Shown: positions 49,777 through 55,077 of the stretch, piece by piece
How positions within the stretch are numbered: the stretch's first letter is position 1
How the letters are laid out: the number at the start of each line of letters is the position of its first letter
DNA from: REEB509 sp049314555
GTDB taxonomy: Bacteria; Pseudomonadota; Alphaproteobacteria; Caulobacterales; Aquidulcibacteraceae
Assembly: GCA_049314555.1 (NCBI GenBank)
Contig: JBMOEW010000020.1
Span: forward strand, 1 to 55,077
Direction of reading: 5' to 3'
Length of the DNA: 55,077 nucleotides
Notes under the pieces: model-generated
Seen by the model: only the letters and a program-made list of their open reading frames with translations
The model's database searches: none
Told to the model about the DNA's origin: nothing
Program-made: the position numbers and the translations under genes

Positions 49777-50553
49777 ATGTCGCTTAAGCGCCCCCTGACC
49801 GAGACCATTTTTGAGTTCGTGACCAATTTGGACGCGCGCGCCTGGCGGGCCGTCGGTGTCACCATTGGCTTGTTCTTCCTCGTCGGAGTGATCCTGCTTG
49901 TCGGGCGCCTGATGTACGGCGACGAGGTGAACCAATTCGTCGAAACCTGGTTGGGCGGTGCCGAGCGCGCGCATTGGGGCCTGCCCGCCACAATCCTGAT
50001 CTTTACGGTCGCAGCCCTGGTCGGCGCGCCGCAAGTTGTGCTCATCGGGCTGTGTGTAGTGGCGTTTAGCCCGGAAACCGGGTTTTGGTATGCCTGGATC
50101 GCCACCATCGTTTCAGGCGCAGTCACCTTCATCATGGGGCGCGTAGCTGGCACCGAAACGCTCAAGCGCTTTTCTGGGGCCACCGGAGGCCGCTTTTCCC
50201 GATTCATGGGGCAAAACAGCTTTCTCGCGAGCTTTGCCGTGCGCTTTGTGCCGACTGCACCGTTCATCGTCGTCAACATGGCGATGGGTGCCGCCGGCAT
50301 GGGCTTCTTCTCCTTTTTAGGCGGACTAGCCCTTGGGGTCCTGCCAAAGACCGCGATCGTGGCCTTCGCCGGCGACGGTGTCATGGACTTCCTAGAAGGC
50401 AACGTCGAAGCTGCCATTGGAGCCGCGGCGGCGGCAATCCTGGTCTGGATTTTGGTCGTGGTGGTGATCCGCCGCTATGTCCGGCGCAACGCGGTCCCGG
50501 TAGAGCCCGAAGACCAACAGCCTGCGCACGAAACCCATCCGCCGGGGCCTTGA
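49777..50553 (+). CDS. VTT/TVP38 (DedA-like) membrane protein
   Basis: 258 residues with five or six hydrophobic helices. The VTT/SNARE-associated core shows GAPQVVLIGLCVVAFSPETG near 88, GRVAGTETLKRFSG near 124, and the reentrant motif FAVRFVPTAPFIVVNMAMGAAG near 150, where the RFxP element is expected to be in the ion path. DedA/VTT proteins move lipid carriers such as undecaprenyl phosphate across the membrane or affect the proton gradient. The acidic C-terminal tail is cytosolic. Confidence 0.88.
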   Translation: MSLKRPLTETIFEFVTNLDARAWRAVGVTIGLFFLVGVILLVGRLMYGDEVNQFVETWLGGAERAHWGLPATILIFTVAALVGAPQVVLIGLCVVAFSPETGFWYAWIATIVSGAVTFIMGRVAGTETLKRFSGATGGRFSRFMGQNSFLASFAVRFVPTAPFIVVNMAMGAAGMGFFSFLGGLALGVLPKTAIVAFAGDGVMDFLEGNVEAAIGAAAAAILVWILVVVVIRRYVRRNAVPVEPEDQQPAHETHPPGP

Positions 50554-50599
50554 GCGCAAAATTGTTGCGCACAGCCAGAGTTTGCCCTACACCACGGGC

Positions 50600-50677
50600 A
50601 TGATTTTGCGCCCATCATCGCATTTGCGGCCCCGTTGGGGTTGGCTACGGCTTACCGGCCCCCGGGCGCGGTAAGCC
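50600..50677 (+). promoter_or_regulatory. Possible leader peptide and hairpin upstream of leuA
   Basis: An ATG at 50600 opens a 24-codon frame ending in TAA at 50672-50674. Its four leucine codons are TTG, TTG, CTA and CTT, none of them the CTG/CTC that dominate here, and CTA and CTT come close together just before a hairpin. That hairpin (GGCTTACCG at 50649-50657, CGGTAAGCC at 50669-50677) overlaps the stop codon. The layout resembles an attenuator, but leucine codons are not clustered in a run and no second hairpin with a T-run is obvious. Confidence 0.38.
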
Positions 50678-50793
50678 AGCGCCGCAGGCCAAAACGGCCG
50701 CGGCCCGCGCTTTGGGGGAGCCACCACATCGCCCCTGTCGGCTCAAAAGCCTCGCCCCGCGGCCGCCGCCGCCACCACCCAAAGAGACCCCCA

Positions 50794-52365
50794 ATGCCCG
50801 CCAAAACCCAAGCCGCATCGCCAGGTTTCGCGCACGTGCGCATTTTTGACACCACCCTGCGCGACGGCGAACAATCCCCTGGCGCCGCCATGAGCCACCC
50901 CGAAAAGCTCGATATCGCCCAAACCCTGGATGCGCTGGGCGTCGATGTCATTGAAGCGGGCTTCCCCGCGTCCTCCAACGGCGACTTTGAGGCCGTGCGC
51001 GCCATCGCCGACGTCGTGGAAAACGCCGTCGTCTGCGGCCTGTCCCGCGCGGGTCAAAAAGACATTCAGCGCTGCTGGGACGCGGTCAAACAGGCCCGCC
51101 GCCCGCGCATTCACACGTTCATTTCCACCTCAGCCATTCACATGAAGCACAAGCTCCAAATGGAGCCCGATCAGGTGCTCGATATGATCGAAGCCAGCGT
51201 CGGCTTTGCCCGCAAGCTGTGCGATGATGTCGAATGGAGCGCCGAAGACGCCACCCGTACCGACCGCGACTACCTCAAGCGCTGCGTCGAAATCGCAATC
51301 AAGGCCGGCGCCACCACCATCAACATCCCAGACACCGTCGGCTACTCCTTCCCCGAGGAATACGGCAACCTTTTCAAGGACCTGATCGAAAGCGTCCCCG
51401 GTGCCGATAAGGTCGTCTTCTCGGCCCATTGCCACAACGATTTGGGCCTCGCCGTGGCCAACTCGGTGGCAGCGGTCGCCGCAGGTGCCCGCCAGGTCGA
51501 ATGCACCATCAATGGCCTGGGCGAGCGCGCCGGCAATGCAGCCCTCGAAGAAATCGTGATGGCCCTGCGTGTGCGCCGCGATGCGTTGCCCTTTGAGACA
51601 AGGATCGACGCCGCCCGGCTCACCCGCGCCAGCCACTTGGTGTCGCGCGTTACCGGATTCCCGGTTCAGTTCAATAAAGCAATCGTCGGCAAGAACGCCT
51701 TCAGCCACGAAAGCGGCATCCACCAAGACGGCATGCTCAAGCACGCTCAAACCTATGAAATCATGCGCCCGGAGGATGTCGGCCAAGGCCAGACCAACCT
51801 GGTCATGGGCAAGCTGTCCGGCCGGCACGCCTTCAAGGATAAGCTGCGCCAGCTCGGCTATGAGCTGTCAGACAACGCCTTGATTGACGCCTTTGGCCGC
51901 TTCAAAGAACTGGCCGACCGCAAGCGCCAAATCTTTGACGAAGATCTGATCGCATTGATCGACGACACCCTCACTCACGCCGAAGATCGCATTAAAGTGG
52001 CCCGCCTGCGGGTCGTGGCCGGCACCGATGGTCCCCAAACCGCCGAGATCGACCTGGTGATCGATGGGGTCGAAGCTTGGGCACCGGCCCGGGGCAACGG
52101 GCCGGTGGATGCCGTGTTCAAGGCGATCAAATCGGCTGTGCCCCATGAAGCGATACTGCTGTTGTATCAAGTCCACGCCGTCACCGAGGGCACCGACGCC
52201 CAGGCCGAGGTCAGCGTCCGACTGGCGCAGGCCGGCCGCGTCGCCACCGGCCGTGCCGCCGATCCAGACACCCTGGTCGCCTCCGCCAAGGCCTACGTCG
52301 CCGCGCTCAACCGCCTGCTCGCCCAGGCCCAAAGGGGCCCGGACGCACAAGAAGGGGTGGCCTGA
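50794..52365 (+). CDS. leuA: 2-isopropylmalate synthase LeuA
   Basis: 523 residues from ATG 50794, the usual size of the long form. The HMGL-like barrel has RIFDTTLRDGEQSPG (about 16-30) with the metal aspartate, FSAHCHNDLGLAVANS near 209 with the two metal histidines, and GLGERAGNAALEE near 242. A C-terminal regulatory domain (about 395-515) binds leucine for feedback control. It condenses acetyl-CoA with 2-oxoisovalerate in the first committed step of leucine synthesis. The longer open frame upstream (from 50635) has no ribosome site. The gene ends 10 bp from the convergent phosphatase. Confidence 0.97.
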   Translation: MPAKTQAASPGFAHVRIFDTTLRDGEQSPGAAMSHPEKLDIAQTLDALGVDVIEAGFPASSNGDFEAVRAIADVVENAVVCGLSRAGQKDIQRCWDAVKQARRPRIHTFISTSAIHMKHKLQMEPDQVLDMIEASVGFARKLCDDVEWSAEDATRTDRDYLKRCVEIAIKAGATTINIPDTVGYSFPEEYGNLFKDLIESVPGADKVVFSAHCHNDLGLAVANSVAAVAAGARQVECTINGLGERAGNAALEEIVMALRVRRDALPFETRIDAARLTRASHLVSRVTGFPVQFNKAIVGKNAFSHESGIHQDGMLKHAQTYEIMRPEDVGQGQTNLVMGKLSGRHAFKDKLRQLGYELSDNALIDAFGRFKELADRKRQIFDEDLIALIDDTLTHAEDRIKVARLRVVAGTDGPQTAEIDLVIDGVEAWAPARGNGPVDAVFKAIKSAVPHEAILLLYQVHAVTEGTDAQAEVSVRLAQAGRVATGRAADPDTLVASAKAYVAALNRLLAQAQRGPDAQEGVA

Positions 52366-52375
52366 GCCCTCAAGC

Positions 52376-53658
52376 CTACCGCGGCTCAAAAAGCCCAAGG
52401 TGCAACGCCTGATAAATGGCCGTGGAATCCACTGTGCCCGAAATCAGCGTTGCGCCAGGCCCATAGGCCCGCGCAACGATCCCGCCGGAGTTGTCGCCCC
52501 CAGACGCCCAACGCACCATAAACGGATGGCGAACCCCGGCCCGGTCGGGCGCGGCCAGATAGGCCAAGCCCCCCGCACCCTCGCCGTCCTGCGGCGCGCC
52601 GTTCTCCCCGCGCCGGGGCACACGCACGCCGGCCACAGCGTCGTCCCCGGTCGCCTGAACGCCGCCGCAGTCGCTGTCGGAGGCCACCACGATGGTCAGC
52701 AACGGATTGCGTGCCGCAGCGATGCGGGCAGCGGTGATCGCCCGGTCAGCGCCAGCGCCCGCTTCGATCAGCGCGGCTGCGTTATTGTCGCCGGCAAGAT
52801 TGTCACTGGCTTCTTCGTTGCCAACCAGGAAGAACCCGTCCGGGTCCTGTTCCAATATGGCAATCGCGGCGGCAATCATCACGTCAAAGCGCGCGGCTAG
52901 TGGCTGAAAGATCGGCAACCCGCGACGGGCCAGCTGCTGCTCAGAGCCTTCGTTGAACGTTTCATCGTAGGCAAACAGGCCAAGCACCTTGCGCGTCCCA
53001 GCGGGCAGGGCGGCCAGCTCATCGGCGGTGCGCACCACCGTATAGCCGGACGCCTGCGCTTCGGTGATCAGATTACGCCCGTCAGTGCGGCTTCCCATCC
53101 CGTGCCGGCCCTGCACGCCGCGCGGCAAAAACCAGGTCTCGCCCCCGCCCAGGATAACTTGGCCCCACTCGCCAGAATCTGGGCTGCAATCGCTGCATCG
53201 TCGTTCCGGTCCGTCACCTGCGCCAAAAAGGCACCCGTGCCTGGCTCAGTCACCGACGACGAGTTCACGATACCAATCGCTTTGCCAGCATCGCGCGCTT
53301 CTATCATCAACGAGCCGGCATACCCCGAAGCGGCCTGCCCAATGGCACGCCCGCCAATCATCCCAAAGCTGGCGCGTTCAGCCCGCACCCCATAAGCGTG
53401 CGTGGTCGCGCCGCCATTGGAAGTGGCCGTCACGCTGTCGAGCATCGGCCCCACATAAACCGCCGCCGCCGGCAGATCATCCCACGCAAGCCGTCCGTCC
53501 GGTCCCACCTGCGACAGCCGGGTCAGCATCCACGCGTTGGCCCCCATCCCATCCGGGTGCAGGAAAATCGCGCTGCGCCCAGGGGCTACCGGCTGCGCGC
53601 CAGCAAACGTGGTAAACATTACGCAACTTGCGACCAGCAAGATCCACCAACGGCTCAT
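52376..53658 (-). pseudogene. Alkaline phosphatase family gene, frameshifted
   Basis: Two overlapping minus-strand frames form one protein. The first (from ATG 53658, signal peptide LLVASCVMFTTFAGAQ) has FLHPDGMGANAWM and the nucleophile region DSVTATSNGGATTHAYG; it goes out of register near 53159. The second picks up at once with VILGGGETWFLPRGVQG, the family motif after the second beta sheet, and runs to the end with GLFAYDETFNEG, FFLVGNEEASDNLAG, IVVASDSDCGG and LISGTVDSTAIYQALHLG. One base is missing where GCC-AAR-GTT would be expected. Some metal ligands also differ from E. coli PhoA (DSDCGG for DHETGG). It may be a real pseudogene or a read error. Confidence 0.82.
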
Positions 53659-53998
53659 TCGTTCCGCTCCAAAGAAATCGTCACATCTCGGGCTCTCTAG
53701 CGCCAAATTGCGACGGTTTAGTCTCTGGCCCATCCGTATCGGCTGCGGCGCCCCCCTTGCAACGAGGCCCTCGCAACGGCAAGCCTATTTGGGGCACCCT
53801 GAGCGACATGAGTCGCCTCATGCGTGTTTTTGCGATTGGTCGTAATAATGTCGCCGCGGTCTGATCTGATTGTGCAGTTCTGCCGCGCTGATCTTTGCGC
53901 GATCGTAAGGGTTGCAGGCGCATGGAGTTTTGCGGCGGTCTGCGATTGCGCGGACTGGCAAGGCTGGCCAAGAGGGCCGGTGAGGGATGTGAGGATCG
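53659..53998. promoter_or_regulatory. Divergent intergenic region upstream of mreB
   Basis: A 340-bp gap between the phosphatase and mreB. It must hold the mreB promoter and the phosphatase promoter. A small overlapping pair of inverted repeats lies at 53803-53822 (GCGAC/GTCGC and CATGAG/CTCATG), and an 18-codon frame starts within it at 53809. No RNA gene or larger protein was found. The mreB ribosome site (GAGGATCG) is at 53991-53998. Confidence 0.4.
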
Positions 53999-55045
53999 AT
54001 GTTCGGTAATCTGTTCGGCCTGATCGCGCCTGACCTGGCCATCGACCTGGGCACGGCCAACACCCTGATTTACGTGAAGGGTCGCGGGGTCGTTTTGGAC
54101 GAGCCCTCCGTCGTGGCATATGTGTCCGAAGGCGGCAAAAAGGTTGTCCACGCGGTTGGCGCGGAAGCCAAGACCATGCTCGGCAAAACCCACCGGTCCA
54201 TGGAAGTGGTTCGCCCCCTGCGCGACGGCGTCATCGCGGATTTCGATGTCGCTGAAGAAATGATCAAACAATTCATTAAGAAGGTGATGCCGCGCCCAGC
54301 CCTGATTAGCCCGCAGATCGTGATCTGTGTGCCCACCGGCGCAACACCGGTCGAGCGCCGTACGATCCTGGAAAGCGCCCAGGCAGGCGGCGCAAGGCGG
54401 GTTCATCTGATTGAAGAGCCGGTAGCGGCAGCCGTGGGTGCGGGCCTTGCGATCGACGATCCGGCAGGCTGCATGGTCGTCGACATCGGCGGCGGCACCA
54501 CCGAAATTGCGGTGCTTTCCCTGGGCGGCGTTGTCTGGTCGCGGTCCCTGCGCGAAGCCGGCGACAAGATGGATGAAGCCATCATCCAATACATGCGCCG
54601 CACCGAAAATTTGTTGATCGGTGATTCCACCTCAGAGCGGATCAAAAAGGAAATCGGCACCGCCAAGGCTCCGGATGAAGGGTCTGGCATGTCAATGCCG
54701 GTCAAGGGGCGCGACAATCTCACCGGCGTCCCAAAGGAAATCAGCGTCACCGAAGCCATGGTGGCGGAAGCCTTGGCAGACCCGGTCAACAAGATCGTCG
54801 ACGCGGTCAAGCAGGCCTTCGAGCAAATGCCACCAGAGTTGGCAGCAGATATTCTCGATCGTGGTATCATGCTCACCGGCGGTGGCGCGCTTTTGCGCAA
54901 CCTTGACCTTGTGCTGCAAGAACGCATTCAGGTGCGCGTATCGGTGGCGGATGAGCCGTTGCTCTGCGTGGTCAAAGGCTGCGGTATTGCGCTAGAACGG
55001 CTGTCTACGCCTGAAGGCCGTCGCCTTTTGACGCCAGAAAGCTAA
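53999..55045 (+). CDS. mreB: Rod shape-determining protein MreB
   Basis: 348 residues. The actin fold has phosphate loop 1 IDLGTANTLIYVKG (about 15-28), phosphate loop 2 VVDIGGGTTEIAVLSLGG (about 160-177) and the adenosine motif MLTGGGALLRNLD (about 292-304). MreB filaments run under the inner membrane and direct the elongasome (MreCD, RodA, PBP2) that builds the cell wall of rods. MreC, MreD and PBP2 normally follow and would lie beyond the right edge. The last codons (TPES then TAA) are part of a tandem duplication. Confidence 0.98.
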   Translation: MFGNLFGLIAPDLAIDLGTANTLIYVKGRGVVLDEPSVVAYVSEGGKKVVHAVGAEAKTMLGKTHRSMEVVRPLRDGVIADFDVAEEMIKQFIKKVMPRPALISPQIVICVPTGATPVERRTILESAQAGGARRVHLIEEPVAAAVGAGLAIDDPAGCMVVDIGGGTTEIAVLSLGGVVWSRSLREAGDKMDEAIIQYMRRTENLLIGDSTSERIKKEIGTAKAPDEGSGMSMPVKGRDNLTGVPKEISVTEAMVAEALADPVNKIVDAVKQAFEQMPPELAADILDRGIMLTGGGALLRNLDLVLQERIQVRVSVADEPLLCVVKGCGIALERLSTPEGRRLLTPES

Positions 55046-55077
55046 CGCCAGAAAGCTAACGCCAGAAAGCTAACGCC
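55031..55077. repeat. 14-bp tandem repeat over the mreB stop codon
   Basis: The unit ACGCCAGAAAGCTA occurs at 55031-55044, 55045-55058 and 55059-55072, then ACGCC begins a fourth at the window edge. The first copy contains the last codons of mreB and most of its stop codon, so the extra copies are non-coding duplications. The total number of copies is not known because the window ends. Confidence 0.96.

Noticed and set aside
1..55077. CRISPR array, tRNA genes or insertion sequence
   Set aside because: No regular direct repeats with spacers, no tRNA-like cloverleaf and no transposase gene were found by eye on either strand. A tRNAscan and ISfinder run would settle this.

Overview
The window is GC-rich bacterial chromosome, densely packed on both strands with short intergenic gaps and many GTG/TTG starts. 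The gene set points to an alphaproteobacterium, most likely of the Caulobacterales/Hyphomonadaceae type. The evidence is a GapR (DUF2312) homologue, motA without an adjacent motB, a TadG-type pilus protein with a von Willebrand A domain, a TacA-like sigma-54 response regulator, the cysteine-poor alphaproteobacterial form of ribosomal protein L36, TonB-dependent uptake, and leuA close to mreB. This assignment is an inference from gene content. No rRNA, tRNA, CRISPR array, prophage or intact insertion sequence was seen.

Layout. Positions 1-9,700 hold a small TPR protein, a PhoD phosphatase/phosphodiesterase with a TonB-dependent receptor, a serine hydrolase, an EamA transporter, a YhhN lysoplasmalogenase-like protein and a lipoprotein built from six 43-residue repeats with a proline-rich tail. 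Positions 9,700-17,900 hold an SDR dehydrogenase, gluQ with an FkbM methyltransferase, an esterase with an exported methyltransferase-like lipoprotein, a chemotaxis receptor, and an ABC1 kinase behind two coupled small genes. Positions 18,000-28,900 hold an orphan sigma-54 response regulator, a TetR gene broken by an in-frame stop, gapR, an alpha/beta hydrolase with a TPR lipoprotein, rpmJ, an MltB-type lytic transglycosylase, an MFS pump, two related small envelope proteins, motA and an alanine-rich lipoprotein with a strong terminator.

Positions 28,900-37,000 hold mnmC, a WecG/TagA glycosyltransferase, a GPH-type MFS carrier, an inositol monophosphatase, a PQQ-type sugar dehydrogenase, a 410-bp gene-free stretch with strong inverted repeats, and a second serine hydrolase. 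Positions 37,000-43,600 hold ruvC-ruvA-X-Y-ruvB, where X is a secreted unknown and Y a MORN-repeat protein, plus an O-antigen-ligase-like protein and an Fe(II)/2-oxoglutarate oxygenase. Positions 43,700-55,077 hold a GIY-YIG protein, TadG with a long proline tract, a protein that appears to join a TIR-like domain to a TonB C-terminal domain, a beta-carbonic anhydrase, a second oxygenase-like protein, a VTT membrane protein, leuA behind a possible leader peptide, a frameshifted alkaline phosphatase, and mreB.

Most of the window is housekeeping and envelope biology: phosphate-ester scavenging, peptidoglycan turnover, surface polysaccharide, pili and motility. The parts most worth a second look are the TIR-like/TonB fusion, the two unknown genes inside the ruv cluster, the gene-free 35.6-36.0 kb stretch, the leuA leader, the CRP-like palindrome near 49.2 kb, the two disrupted genes (TetR and alkaline phosphatase), and the tandem duplication running over the mreB stop codon to the window edge.
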